This document shows, in pieces, positions 27,640-36,914 of a stretch of 64,000 nucleotides of DNA. Source of the DNA: MESE01 sp036675035 (GTDB lineage Bacteria; Pseudomonadota; Gammaproteobacteria; Burkholderiales; Burkholderiaceae_D); the NCBI GenBank assembly GCA_036675035.1, contig JAKFFO010000155.1, positions 1 through 64,000 on the forward strand, given 5' to 3'. Position 1 is the stretch's first letter. Every line of letters starts with the position of its first letter. Both the position numbers and the translations under genes were made by a program. The notes under the pieces were generated by a model, which was not told the DNA's origin, ran no database searches, and saw only the letters and a program-made list of their open reading frames with translations.

Positions 27640-28529
27640 AATTATTCCTATTTTTGATGTGGTTGCTGCATTGGCTGCCTTTGCCGTTACTCGGCCGACT
27701 GGGAAAGCTGATCGGCAGCCTGCTGTTTCCGCTGCTTCGCTCGCGAAGGCATATCACGCTGACCAATCTGCGGCTATGCCTGCCTGACCTGTCGGAATCG
27801 CAGCGCATTGAACTGGCGCGGGAACATTTTCAGGCATATGTGCGCAGCGTACTGGAGCGCAGCATCCTGTGGTGGGCGCCGCAGGCACGCTTGAGAAAAC
27901 TGATCGTCGTTGAGCCGCGCGTACCGCTGGATACAATCGCGTCCGGCCCGACCGTCCTGCTATGTCCCCATTTCGTGTGCCTGGATGTCGCCGGTGTGGC
28001 GTTGGTGCTGGAGTCGCCGGCGTGTTCAATCTATACCAGCCAGCGCAACCGGGTATTTGACAAGGCCTTGCGCAAGGGCCGTTCGCGCTTTCACCCGGTC
28101 AAACTTCTTTCGCGGGGCGAAGGCGTCAAACCGATCATTCGTGCGATGCGTGAAGGCATGCCGTTTTTCATGTTGCCGGACATGGATTTCGGCGCGAAAG
28201 ATGCAGCATTCGTGCCATTCTTCGGAACACCCGCAGCTACGCTAACCGCGCCGGCGCGCATCGCGGCTGCGACGAAAGCGAAGGTAATTCCGGTCATTGC
28301 GACTTTTCTGCCGAATTATCGCGGATGGAAAGTGACCTTCTATCCGCCATGGGAAGATTATCCGGGCGACGACATCGTTTCGGCAACGCGCCGCATGAAT
28401 GAATTTATCGAGGCTCGTATTTTGGAAGCGCCGGCCGAGTATTTCTGGACCCACAAGCGATTCAAGACGCGCCCGGAAGGTTCGCCCGGTGTCTATGATC
28501 AAAACAAAGGCGATAACGCATCGCGCTGA
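27636..28529 (+). CDS. Second LpxL/LpxM-like acyltransferase
   Basis: The 297-residue paralogue starts at ATG 27636 inside the stop codon of the previous gene (translational coupling). It has an N-terminal hydrophobic anchor (about 2-35), H-x4-D motif LLCPHFVCLDVAG (about 108-120), YTSQRNRVFDKALRKGRSRF, MLPDMDFGAKDAAFVPFFG and the terminal PAEYFWTHKRFK. The pair probably installs two different acyl chains on lipid A. Its 3' end overlaps the convergent GGDEF gene by 31 bp. Confidence 0.92.
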   Translation: MKLFLFLMWLLHWLPLPLLGRLGKLIGSLLFPLLRSRRHITLTNLRLCLPDLSESQRIELAREHFQAYVRSVLERSILWWAPQARLRKLIVVEPRVPLDTIASGPTVLLCPHFVCLDVAGVALVLESPACSIYTSQRNRVFDKALRKGRSRFHPVKLLSRGEGVKPIIRAMREGMPFFMLPDMDFGAKDAAFVPFFGTPAATLTAPARIAAATKAKVIPVIATFLPNYRGWKVTFYPPWEDYPGDDIVSATRRMNEFIEARILEAPAEYFWTHKRFKTRPEGSPGVYDQNKGDNASR

Positions 28530-30868
28530 AGTTCACCGACGCAAACCCGGTTACGTCCCAATTCCTTGGAACGATAAAGCGCAGCGTCCGCAGCCTTGAC
28601 GAGTGCGGCCGGATCGCGAATACCCGCCGTCAATGTGGCGACCCCCAGGCTGGCCGTTACCTTCAATGCCGTGCCCTGATGCTGGATCGCTGCCGCTTCG
28701 ATATTGGCCCTTATTCTTTCGGCGACGACCGCAGCAAGCGCCTGGTCGGTATCCGGCAGGATTGCTACCATTTCCTCGCCGCCGTAGCGCGCTACGATAT
28801 CCGATTGCCGGCATGATTCCTTGAACTTATCGGCCACCATCCGCAATACCGTATCGCCCATTTGATGGCCCCACGTGTCATTGAACTGTTTGAAGTGATC
28901 GATGTCGACCAGGATGACGGACACGTTCCTGAGCGTGCGCACGGACGCGGAGATTTCCTTTTTCAGCATGCTTTGAAATGCATCATGGTTGAAAAGATTT
29001 GTCAGTCCGTCGGTCATCGCCTTGCGCGACAACTCAAGGCGACCTGCTGCAGCCAGGCAAATAATTTCCAATGTGCCTATTCGCTGCTCATCAAACGCAT
29101 TGCTCACCTGATTGTTTTCAAGATAAAGCAGACCGATCAATTCCCCGCCCTCGTTCGCGGCTCCGTTAAGTAGCGGAATACAAAGCACCGATTTGACCCG
29201 CCTGGTTTTGATATGGGAATCCTGATGCAGGCCGGGCACCGCGTCGTGCGAGTCGGCAGCATCGTTTATCACGACACTTCTTTGCGTCCTCTTGACATAA
29301 TTTACAACCGAATGAGAAACGTTCGGCGCATCGCCAAGGGGAATGGAATGCAGAATTTTGGGCTTTACCTGAGCCGGCGAAATCTCGGCCTCGACGAACA
29401 GGCTATCCTTGGAATTACGGAGAATCAGCAATCCACTGTCCGCACCGGCGCATTCCATCGCAGTCACAATGGTTTTCTCAACCAACTGGCTATGTGACTT
29501 CTCCTGCGCAATATCCTTGAGCGCCTTCATCAATGCGTGAAGATCGAACGTCAACGACGACATGCCTCTGGTCAGCGATGTACTAAGAGAGCCTGAATCC
29601 TTTTGAATCTCCAGTTGCGGATGGACGCGCTGTAATTCATCGACTTTCGCCATCGCGCCCCATTGCTTGTAGCACAGCCACGCCTGGCGGAGATAAGTGG
29701 ACGCAATGTTTTTTCTTCCATGTGCAAGATGAAACTTTGCCGCTTGTTCATTGGCTAGCGCCTCCTCTTGCACATAGCCGGATTTTTTCGCGTGAGCGAT
29801 TGCTTTCTCGTAGAGATTGATCGCTTCGAGCTCGTTTCCGTCAAGCCCTTCCAGCTCGGCCCTTACCAGAAGAAATTTATGCAAATGGTTTTCCGGTGCG
29901 AGGTGCGCCCACATTTTCAATTTTTTCTGATTCCGAGCGACGTCACGCAAGAGGTTGCGTTGCCGTTGCGGGCTAGCCTCCGGCCAGACCGCCAATCGGG
30001 CCATCGAATCGTAAAACACCGCGACCGGAATGGTAATCGCGCCCAGGACAGCGTGCGCCAGAGGCTTTGCCTTATCCGAAAAACTGATTGCATCGTCATA
30101 GCGGCCGAAATGAAAACAAAGATATTGCTTCAGAAAAAAATACGTATGCAGCGTCAGCCCTTGCCTCGACGCTTGCCATTTTTGCAGCAATTCTTCGTTG
30201 TCCCCCGAGAGACCGCAAGAATCGCTTGCTGGCACGCGCATATTCGATGCAGCCTGATGGTATAGGGAATTGATCGTGTGCAGTCCCGGCTGATGCAGCC
30301 AGCTCTTGATCGCGGCATTATATTTAACGAACTCATCCTCAAGGACTTCCAGTTCCCTGCCGCAGTGAAAGGACATATAACAGTAAAACAGCGCATTGTT
30401 GGCAGCGCTTACCAGGTCCCCATTCTCCAGGCAATACTGATAACCGTCGATGAAGTTGGCGAGCAATTCGTGCGCAGGCTCTTTCCAATGCCGGATCATT
30501 CCATTTACGATATAACGCGTCTGTGCCGTGTCCTGTTTGGAATCGAGTTTTTCGGCGAGCCGAAGTGCCAATGCGCCAAAACGGTTTCCGCCTTCGATAT
30601 CGTTAAACGAACCGCACAAAATTGCGCCATAAGTGGCATAGATCGATGCGCCGGTGCGCGTGTTCGGATGCTTGAGGCTTAATCTCATCGATTCAAAGGC
30701 CTGAATAATGAACAGCTTCGGATTCGCACCAAAGGCGGCATACCCAACCCTGCTGAGCATGCGCCGACGGGCAATTGTCTGAGCATCGGGCCTGTCGACG
30801 GCATTGAGCAGCACATCGTCATTCTTGCCTATCAGCGCAAGTTTGACCTTGAACGCATACCAGACCAC
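28499..30868 (-). CDS. GAF-GGDEF half of a split giant signalling protein (diguanylate cyclase)
   Basis: The 789-residue reading frame opens at GTG 30868 (MVWYAFKVKLALIG). It contains a helical TPR-like region (about 1-430), a GAF domain (about 445-605, SQLVEKTIVTAMECAGADSG to LIGLLYLENNQVSNAF) and a GGDEF domain (about 615-785) with RYGGEEMVAI as active site and RQSD five residues before it as the product-inhibition I-site. It would make cyclic di-GMP. The frame is continuous with the upstream kinase-AAA gene except for one TAG codon at 30958-30956. As it stands it lacks a normal N-terminus and ribosome site, so it is either the 3' part of a nonsense-mutated gene or an internally initiated product. 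Confidence 0.85.
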   Translation of the reverse strand: MVWYAFKVKLALIGKNDDVLLNAVDRPDAQTIARRRMLSRVGYAAFGANPKLFIIQAFESMRLSLKHPNTRTGASIYATYGAILCGSFNDIEGGNRFGALALRLAEKLDSKQDTAQTRYIVNGMIRHWKEPAHELLANFIDGYQYCLENGDLVSAANNALFYCYMSFHCGRELEVLEDEFVKYNAAIKSWLHQPGLHTINSLYHQAASNMRVPASDSCGLSGDNEELLQKWQASRQGLTLHTYFFLKQYLCFHFGRYDDAISFSDKAKPLAHAVLGAITIPVAVFYDSMARLAVWPEASPQRQRNLLRDVARNQKKLKMWAHLAPENHLHKFLLVRAELEGLDGNELEAINLYEKAIAHAKKSGYVQEEALANEQAAKFHLAHGRKNIASTYLRQAWLCYKQWGAMAKVDELQRVHPQLEIQKDSGSLSTSLTRGMSSLTFDLHALMKALKDIAQEKSHSQLVEKTIVTAMECAGADSGLLILRNSKDSLFVEAEISPAQVKPKILHSIPLGDAPNVSHSVVNYVKRTQRSVVINDAADSHDAVPGLHQDSHIKTRRVKSVLCIPLLNGAANEGGELIGLLYLENNQVSNAFDEQRIGTLEIICLAAAGRLELSRKAMTDGLTNLFNHDAFQSMLKKEISASVRTLRNVSVILVDIDHFKQFNDTWGHQMGDTVLRMVADKFKESCRQSDIVARYGGEEMVAILPDTDQALAAVVAERIRANIEAAAIQHQGTALKVTASLGVATLTAGIRDPAALVKAADAALYRSKELGRNRVCVGELQRDALSPLF

Positions 30869-30955
30869 CTCCGCCCGGGTTGGTGACGAAGGCAGGTATA
30901 TGCCGACCCACCGAAGAGCTTCCAGTCCAAGCGCAAGCGCCGGTGCAAAGCGCCC

Positions 30956-30958
30956 CTA
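30956..30958 (-). other. In-frame amber codon splitting the kinase/GGDEF gene
   Basis: The kinase frame reads ...VESG, TAG, then GRFAPALALGLEALRWVG and onward without another stop into the GGDEF reading frame. The distance from TAG to GTG 30868 is a whole number of codons (29 sense codons between). One base change (for example CAG to TAG) explains the split. Confidence 0.9.
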
Positions 30959-33526
30959 GCCGGATTCGACCGCAATCTTCGTGTCGTAGAGTTTGATTTT
31001 GTCGAGAGGGCCCGTTGCGTTCTCAAGTCCGATCTCGAGCCAGGAATCCATTTCGGCGAAATTCCCGCTGAGTGAAGCGATCTCTACGGCTGCCGCATAC
31101 AATCTGATGGCGAGCGAATAATCGGTATGCCAGCTACCACCCGGTATTACATCGATAGCTGATCGCAGAAAATTGAACGCGGTATCGTAAGCGCCTGAAT
31201 ACTTGGCGATCTTCGCGGCTCTCAAAGCCAGTTCCACCAGCCTCTTTTTCTCACTGCCATCGACAATCAGCGCCATACCGCAACTCAATTGGGTTACGAT
31301 CTCAAAAATCTTTTCATCGAATGTTTTTTGCGGCGTGCTTGCCAACAGCAGCTCGCCGATAGATTTGTGCACTGCCGGCTTCTCAGTGTCCGGGATCAAG
31401 CCGTATGCAGCCTGTTGCACGCGATCATGCGAAAACCGGCACTCAATCCTGGCCGCATCCTGCTCGGAGAATCCACTTCCGAGCAACCAGTCGGACGACG
31501 CGCCGACGGAATCAATCAATCCCATCTGCAATGCCTGCCGCAATGCTGTAATTGTCTTTTCTAGCGACTCTTGATAAACCGCAGACAGCGTCAAACTATC
31601 GAACCGATTTCCCAGACATGCAGCAAGCGACACGATGCGCCTCGTATCCGAACTGAGGCGCTCCAGCTTGCCGGTCATCAGATCGACGACGTTGTCGGTG
31701 ATGCCCTGAGCGCGTATCTGCTCCACGTTCCATTCCCAGCACCCGCGGCCGGCATTGAAGGAAAGCAGTTTTTCGAAATACAGGGATTTCAGGAATTCTT
31801 CGATAAAAAACGGGTTTCCATCGGTTTTATTGACAATCAATTCGGTCAGCGTCTGAACCTCGGTTGGCTGACAGTGCAGTGCGTCCGAGAGAAGCTGGTT
31901 GACATGATCGAGCCTGAGCGGCTTGAGCATCAAGGTGTCGATTACAATGCCGGCCTTCTTCAAGCGTTGCAGATTGATCATCAGCGGATGTGCCTGGTCT
32001 ACCTCGTTATTGCGGTAGCTACCGACAATCATCAAATGACGCAGCGACTCGTCGTTGAGCAGGTAATTCAGAAGTTTCAACGAAGCCGAATCGATCCACT
32101 GCAGGTCATCCAGAAAGATCACCAGCGGATGGCGGGATTGGCAAAACACAGAGATGAAGTTGCGAAAAACAAGATTGATCCGGTTTTGCGTTTCAGCCGG
32201 TTCGAGCAATGGTATGGCCGGCTGCGGTCCGATGATGATTTCAAGATCGGGCAATGCATTGGTGATCAGTTGACCGTTCGATCCTACGGCTTCCTGCAGC
32301 CGAGCGCGCCAGTAATCCAGCTGCTCCTCATTTTCGGTCAGCAATTGCTTGACCAGGTCGCGCAACGCATCGAGCAGTGCCTTGAATGGCGTAGTACGCT
32401 GAAATTGGCTGAACTTGCCGGAGATGAAATAGCCGCGGCTGGCTGTAATCAATTTGTAGACTTCGCGCACCAGGGATGTTTTGCCGATACCGGAATAACC
32501 CCCGATATAAACAATTTCGCGCCCGCCCTGCGCCACGTTATCGAACTTGCTCAGCAAAATATCGATTTCAGTTTCGCGTCCATACAATTTTTGCGGAAGT
32601 TGAAACTGGTGCGGCTTGTCATGTCGTGCCAGCACGAACTGCTCTATGACCCCGTTCAAGTTCCACTGCCGAAGGCATTCGTCCAGATCGGCCTTGATAC
32701 CCCAGCCGCTTTGATATCGGTCTTCCGCAGTTTTCGACAGCAGCTTCATGACAATGTCCGATACCATGCGCGGTATTCGAGGATCGACTTCGCAAGGCGG
32801 CGTCGCGTGCCTGGCAATATGCATATGAACCAGATCCAGCGGATCGTCAGCGGCGAATGGCGGCCTGCCGACCAGCATGTGATACAGCGTTGCGCCGAAG
32901 GCGTAATAGTCGCTCCGATAATCTATCGTTCGATTCATCCTGCCGGTCTGTTCAGGCGACATATATGCAAGCGTGCCCGCCAGGATTCCCGGATTGACCA
33001 GCGATTGGTGCTCACGCGACAACATTGTCGCGTGCCCGAAGTCGATTATCCTGAGCTCATGGCTACTCTCGTTGATGACGATATTATCGGGACTGATATC
33101 CTTGTGAATAATGTCGACCGAGTGAATTTCGTTCAAGCCTTCGGCAACCTGGCTGCCGTAAAGCAGCGTGCGATCCAGTTCCAGAGGCCCGTCCTTGATC
33201 AGGTCTTTGAGAGATTGGCCTCCGATATCCTCCAGTACCAGCATCGCCGAGTTGGCGAATTGCTCAAATCCGAAGCAGCGAATCACTCGCGCGCTCCTGA
33301 TGGTCTGGATAATCTCCGCCTCTTTTTTTGAGCGCTTGAAAATCTCGCGTCCTGCCGGGCCTTCCGGATGAACTTTCAAGATAACGGCTTGCCCGCCATC
33401 CGAACGCACCGCACGATAAATTTTCGCGTTGGCGCTGGCATTGATTTCCTCCGTGATCCGATATGCAGGGCCCGTGTCGAAATCGGGAACGAGCTTGAGG
33501 TCCGCACTAGCCTTGGTTGGTTTCAT
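30956..33526 (-). CDS. Serine/threonine kinase-AAA ATPase half of a split giant signalling protein
   Basis: This 856-residue frame has an N-terminal protein-kinase domain (about 20-280) with catalytic loop VDIIHKDISPDNIVI, DFG in LRIIDFGHATML, and an APE-like AYMSPEQTGRMN. An AAA/NTPase domain (about 320-600) follows, with Walker A GGYSGIGKTSLVREV and Walker B-like LVIFLDDLQWID. A helical repeat region then runs to the amber stop. Together with the downstream frame it reconstitutes the kinase-AAA-TPR-GAF-sensor architecture known from large bacterial proteins of about 1,700 residues. It starts at ATG 33526 with only a weak ribosome site (AAGAA). Confidence 0.85.
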   Translation of the reverse strand: MKPTKASADLKLVPDFDTGPAYRITEEINASANAKIYRAVRSDGGQAVILKVHPEGPAGREIFKRSKKEAEIIQTIRSARVIRCFGFEQFANSAMLVLEDIGGQSLKDLIKDGPLELDRTLLYGSQVAEGLNEIHSVDIIHKDISPDNIVINESSHELRIIDFGHATMLSREHQSLVNPGILAGTLAYMSPEQTGRMNRTIDYRSDYYAFGATLYHMLVGRPPFAADDPLDLVHMHIARHATPPCEVDPRIPRMVSDIVMKLLSKTAEDRYQSGWGIKADLDECLRQWNLNGVIEQFVLARHDKPHQFQLPQKLYGRETEIDILLSKFDNVAQGGREIVYIGGYSGIGKTSLVREVYKLITASRGYFISGKFSQFQRTTPFKALLDALRDLVKQLLTENEEQLDYWRARLQEAVGSNGQLITNALPDLEIIIGPQPAIPLLEPAETQNRINLVFRNFISVFCQSRHPLVIFLDDLQWIDSASLKLLNYLLNDESLRHLMIVGSYRNNEVDQAHPLMINLQRLKKAGIVIDTLMLKPLRLDHVNQLLSDALHCQPTEVQTLTELIVNKTDGNPFFIEEFLKSLYFEKLLSFNAGRGCWEWNVEQIRAQGITDNVVDLMTGKLERLSSDTRRIVSLAACLGNRFDSLTLSAVYQESLEKTITALRQALQMGLIDSVGASSDWLLGSGFSEQDAARIECRFSHDRVQQAAYGLIPDTEKPAVHKSIGELLLASTPQKTFDEKIFEIVTQLSCGMALIVDGSEKKRLVELALRAAKIAKYSGAYDTAFNFLRSAIDVIPGGSWHTDYSLAIRLYAAAVEIASLSGNFAEMDSWLEIGLENATGPLDKIKLYDTKIAVESG

Positions 33527-33821
33527 TTATTTAATTCTTGGTTCTTTGGCACCACAGCACTATGCGACAAGGGACCCGTTTCGACCAAACTGTGCTCGGC
33601 CCACGGCGGCCGCAAATACGATTCCGATCGAATGGAAGATCGCATTCCTGAAAAAATGACGTAGCTGATTTGATTAAATATTGCGCACCGGAAATAGTCA
33701 AGACAAAATATTAAGCGCCGTATGTCGAAATACACATTTCGTGATCCCCAAATTAATCCGAGTTGCCGATCAATCAGGTTGGGCGACGCGACCTGCGAAC
33801 ACAGCGGTTTATAATGCCAGC

Positions 33822-34673
33822 ATGAAAGTCCAATTCACTAAAATGCATGGCGCCGGGAACGATTTCGTGGTGATTGACGCAATCAACCAACACATCGATT
33901 TCACGGCTGCCCAATGGAAAAAGCTCGCAGATCGGCGCTTCGGCGTCGGGGCGGACCAAATACTGGTAGTCGAAAAGCCTCAGTCGCCGGATGTCGATTT
34001 CCGTTACAGGATCTACAACGCCGATGGCGGCGAAGTCGAGCAATGCGGTAACGGTGCGCGTGCGTTCGCAAAATTCGTCACTGAAAAAGGACTGACGAGC
34101 AAGCATGAAATCCGGGTCGAAACGCTGGCCGGAATCATCGAACCGGTACTCGAAAGCGACGGGCAGGTGACAGTCGACATGGGTGCGCCGATTCTGGAGC
34201 CGGAACGCGTTCCGTTCGATTCAAACGGTTTGCAGGCTGATGTCGAGGGATCCGATACTGTCTGGCCTCTCGACGTGGCTGGCAAGACCGTTCGCATTTC
34301 GGCCGTATCGATGGGCAATCCGCATGCGGTGCAATTGGTTGACGATTGCGATTCTGCACCGGTGGCTGCAACCGGGCCGCTGATCGAAACGCACGCGCGT
34401 TTTCCCAATCGCGTAAACGCCGGATTCATGCAAGTCCTCGACCGGCACCGGATCAAATTGCGGGTATTCGAGCGCGGTACCGGCGAAACGCTGGCATGCG
34501 GCACCGGCGCGTGCGCTGCCGTCGTGGCCGGCATTCGGCGCGGACTGCTCGACTCCCCGGTCACGGTCGACACACTCGGAGGCCGGTTGTCGATTGCCTG
34601 GGCAGGAATGAATTCCCCGGTCATGCTAACCGGCCCGGCTGTCACCGTATTTGATGGCGAGATCGAAATCTGA
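33822..34673 (+). CDS. dapF: Diaminopimelate epimerase
   Basis: DapF interconverts LL- and meso-diaminopimelate for lysine and peptidoglycan synthesis, with two catalytic cysteines. Both are seen: VEQCGNGARAFA (about Cys73) and LACGTGACAAVVAG (about Cys222). The start MKVQFTKMHGAGNDFVVID at ATG 33822 is canonical and gives 283 residues. A GTG or upstream start would add non-conserved sequence. TATAAT at 33810-33815 lies right upstream and may be part of a promoter or leader. The 295 bp between the kinase gene and dapF hold no other feature that I can see. Confidence 0.96.
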   Translation: MKVQFTKMHGAGNDFVVIDAINQHIDFTAAQWKKLADRRFGVGADQILVVEKPQSPDVDFRYRIYNADGGEVEQCGNGARAFAKFVTEKGLTSKHEIRVETLAGIIEPVLESDGQVTVDMGAPILEPERVPFDSNGLQADVEGSDTVWPLDVAGKTVRISAVSMGNPHAVQLVDDCDSAPVAATGPLIETHARFPNRVNAGFMQVLDRHRIKLRVFERGTGETLACGTGACAAVVAGIRRGLLDSPVTVDTLGGRLSIAWAGMNSPVMLTGPAVTVFDGEIEI

Positions 34674-34929
34674 CATTTTTTCTCGGCGCGGACGATGCGA
34701 CGGCCTGCGCAAATTCAACGATATTCCATTCTTTGCGTTCGGGCCAGGCGACACAGAATCCTGCTTGCAGAATAAAGAGCTGCAGATTCGGAATCGATTA
34801 TGTCGAAGCGCTTTTGTCGGTTAGAATTACCGCTGAACTTTTACAGGCATTTGACCGTGTGGCAGCGTGCATTGCACCGCATCCATGTGCACATTGCGCT
34901 TATTGATTCGATTTCCGCGTACAAAAAAT

Positions 34930-35598
34930 ATGACTGCTCAACTTGATCCGGATTCGGTCGCTCGCTTCCTGCTGGATAATCCTCATTTCTTCGAAGAGCA
35001 CGTTGAGCTCCTGTCGAAACTGAAGCTGACCAGCCCGATCGGAGGACGCACCGTCTCGCTGCAAGAAAGACAAATGGAAGTGCTGCGCGAAAAAATCAAG
35101 GTACTGGATTTGCGGTTTGCGGAGTTAATGCGCGTGGCGCAGGAAAACGATGAAATTACCGGCAAATTTCAGGAATGGACACGTTCATTGCTACTGGCGC
35201 GTAACGATGTCGATTTACCGCACGTCCTGATCGACGGAATGCGAAAGATTTTTTCGGCCCCGCAAGCGACTTTGCGCATATGGGGGGTGTCCGAAGAATT
35301 TTCCCACACATGGTTTGCCGCCGACGTTTCGACAGATGCACGAATTTTCTCGAATGGCCTGAGCATGCCGTTCTGTGGCCCGAACAATGATTTTGAGGCC
35401 GCTTCCTGGCTCGAAGATGCCGCGTCTGTTCAGTCGGTCGCAATTCTGCCGTTGAGGGCCAATCCATCCGCCGACGCATTCGGCCTGCTGGTGCTCGGTT
35501 CGGCCGATCCCGGCCGTTTTACCGCGGACATGGCAACCGACTTCCTGGTAAAGATCGGTGACACCACCAGCGCCGCACTTAGCTGCTTGCTTGACTAG
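34930..35598 (+). CDS. DUF484 family protein
   Basis: The start at ATG 34930 (MTAQLDPDSVARFLLDNPHF) gives 222 residues. The order is an N-terminal helix (DNPHFFEEHVELLSKLKL), a coiled-coil segment (about 40-85, LQERQMEVLREKIKVLDLRF) and a GAF-like C-terminal domain, as in the DUF484 family often found between dapF and xerC. Function is not established. The TAG stop at 35596-35598 is the first three bases of a 162-bp palindromic element, so the native C-terminus may have been altered. The 256 bp upstream hold nothing recognisable. Confidence 0.88.
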   Translation: MTAQLDPDSVARFLLDNPHFFEEHVELLSKLKLTSPIGGRTVSLQERQMEVLREKIKVLDLRFAELMRVAQENDEITGKFQEWTRSLLLARNDVDLPHVLIDGMRKIFSAPQATLRIWGVSEEFSHTWFAADVSTDARIFSNGLSMPFCGPNNDFEAASWLEDAASVQSVAILPLRANPSADAFGLLVLGSADPGRFTADMATDFLVKIGDTTSAALSCLLD

Positions 35599-35757
35599 TG
35601 TGGTGCTGTACGCCATCCGGCACATAAAAACACGCCTTTTCGGCCATCGCTGCGTTGCAAATCCGCGCGATACTTCGGTATCGCTGTGGCTTGCTCGTTG
35701 CCCTGACCAAAAATCCATCGTTTTTATTTGTACCGTCAAGCATGCAACACCACACTA
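35596..35757. repeat. 162-bp palindromic (MITE-like) element between the DUF484 gene and xerC
   Basis: Perfect 10-base ends TAGTGTGGTG (35596-35605) and CACCACACTA (35748-35757) flank an imperfect inverted repeat. Further matching blocks include CGGCACATAAAAAC on the left against CGGTACAAATAAAAAC in the complement of the right. The centre is a perfect hairpin GCGATAC-TTCG-GTATCGC (35667-35684), coincident with the centre of the whole element. It supplies the DUF484 stop codon and the ATG and first codons assigned to xerC. Confidence 0.75.
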
Positions 35758-36743
35758 AACTTTCTATCGACGTGAATGGCGAAAGCAATCGTTCATACGT
35801 TGACCGCTATCTCGATCACCTGAGAACGCAGCGCAAGCTTTCGCCGCATACCGTCTCCGGCTACGGTCACGATCTGGCCGAGCTACTGGCATTCGCCCGA
35901 TCATTCGATGGCGATCTTCCGCTTGCTTCGGCGACCCATTTCCATATGCGCCGCCTTGCTTCGCAACTGCACGCCAAAGGATTGAACGCTCGCTCGATTG
36001 CGCGGAAAGTATCATCGTGGCGCGGATTTTTCGATTGGCTGGCAACTCAAGTCGAGCTTGCTTCGAATCCGGTCGACGGTGTCAAAGCGCCGAAACGCAC
36101 CAGGCCACTTCCGAAAGCGTTGTCGGCAGACGATGCGGTACAACTTGTCTCGAAACCGCATCCCGGGAAAGCGCCGGATTCCGCTACCCAGATCTGCAAT
36201 CGCGCAATGTTCGAACTGCTGTATTCAAGCGGCTTGCGCGTGTCGGAACTGGTCGGCCTGGACGCGCGCTATGTCCGGGAATCGGGACATGTGTCGTCAG
36301 GCTGGATCGACTTCGACGCTGCCGAAGTCACGGTGACAGGCAAAGGCAGCAAAATGCGCAGCGTGCCGATCGGCCAACCGGCCATGCGCGCGCTGGCCGA
36401 CTGGCTTGCGGCCCGCCCTGTACTGCTGAACAGCAATTCGGGCAACAACCGGTTCGCGTTATTTCTGAACGAGCGCGGCAATCGTGTTTCGCCGCGCGTG
36501 GTGCAGGTCCGGTTGAAGGCGCATGCGCAGGCGCTCGGCATCCCGTCTGATGTGCATCCGCATGTTCTGCGCCATTCGTTTGCCTCGCATGTATTGCAAT
36601 CCTCCGGCGACCTGCGCGCAGTGCAAGAGATGCTGGGACATGCTTCAATCGCGGCGACGCAAGTGTATACCTCGCTCGATTTTCAGCGGTTGGCACAGGT
36701 CTACGATGCGGCGCACCCGCGTGCGAAAAAAAAGCACGAATGA
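35742..36743 (+). CDS. xerC: Tyrosine recombinase XerC
   Basis: XerC acts with XerD at dif to resolve chromosome dimers. From ATG 35742 the protein is 333 residues. An N-terminal SAM-like core-binding domain (YLDHLRTQRKLSPHTVSGYG, about 21-110) precedes the catalytic domain. The catalytic arginine is in YSSGLRVSELVGLD, the HxxR box in HPHVLRHSFASHV, the later His in MLGHASIAATQ and the nucleophile in VYTSLDFQRL. The first residues (MQHHTKL) are encoded inside the palindromic element. A GTG at 35772 is an alternative native start. Context (dapF, DUF484, xerC) is as in many proteobacteria. Confidence 0.93.
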   Translation: MQHHTKLSIDVNGESNRSYVDRYLDHLRTQRKLSPHTVSGYGHDLAELLAFARSFDGDLPLASATHFHMRRLASQLHAKGLNARSIARKVSSWRGFFDWLATQVELASNPVDGVKAPKRTRPLPKALSADDAVQLVSKPHPGKAPDSATQICNRAMFELLYSSGLRVSELVGLDARYVRESGHVSSGWIDFDAAEVTVTGKGSKMRSVPIGQPAMRALADWLAARPVLLNSNSGNNRFALFLNERGNRVSPRVVQVRLKAHAQALGIPSDVHPHVLRHSFASHVLQSSGDLRAVQEMLGHASIAATQVYTSLDFQRLAQVYDAAHPRAKKKHE

Positions 36744-36850
36744 TTTTATTGAAGCGTATTGCGATTCGGATGCACGGCAATCCGGTTGCACATAGCGAAC
36801 ATTCCGCCTTCGCAATATCGGGATGCAATCGGTAATGCATTGTTAATTTT

Positions 36851-36870
36851 TGCAACCGCGTTGCGAAATT
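36851..36870. promoter_or_regulatory. Putative Zur operator upstream of the Fur-family regulator
   Basis: TGCAACCGCGTTGCGAAATT contains GCAAC/GTTGC arms around CGC. It lies 45 bp before the regulator start, overlapping a plausible core promoter (TTGCAA ... CATAAT at 36875-36880). A nearly identical 20-mer occurs at 39852-39871 before the ZnuD-like receptor. Autorepression by a zinc-sensing regulator is inferred. Confidence 0.6.
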
Positions 36871-36914
36871 CATGCATAATCCCCCGGAAATTTCGAGCGC
36901 CTTCTTTTTTCAGC

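Noticed and set aside
30956..30958. TAG as a pyrrolysine or other recoding site
   Set aside because: Betaproteobacteria do not use pyrrolysine as far as I know, no insertion element is visible, and the gene family does not need such a residue. A nonsense change or sequence error is simpler.
31571..33331. A 586-codon plus-strand open frame opposite the kinase-AAA gene
   Set aside because: The opposite strand encodes clear kinase and AAA motifs. The plus-strand translation is His/Gln/Arg-rich without domain features, as expected of an antisense shadow.
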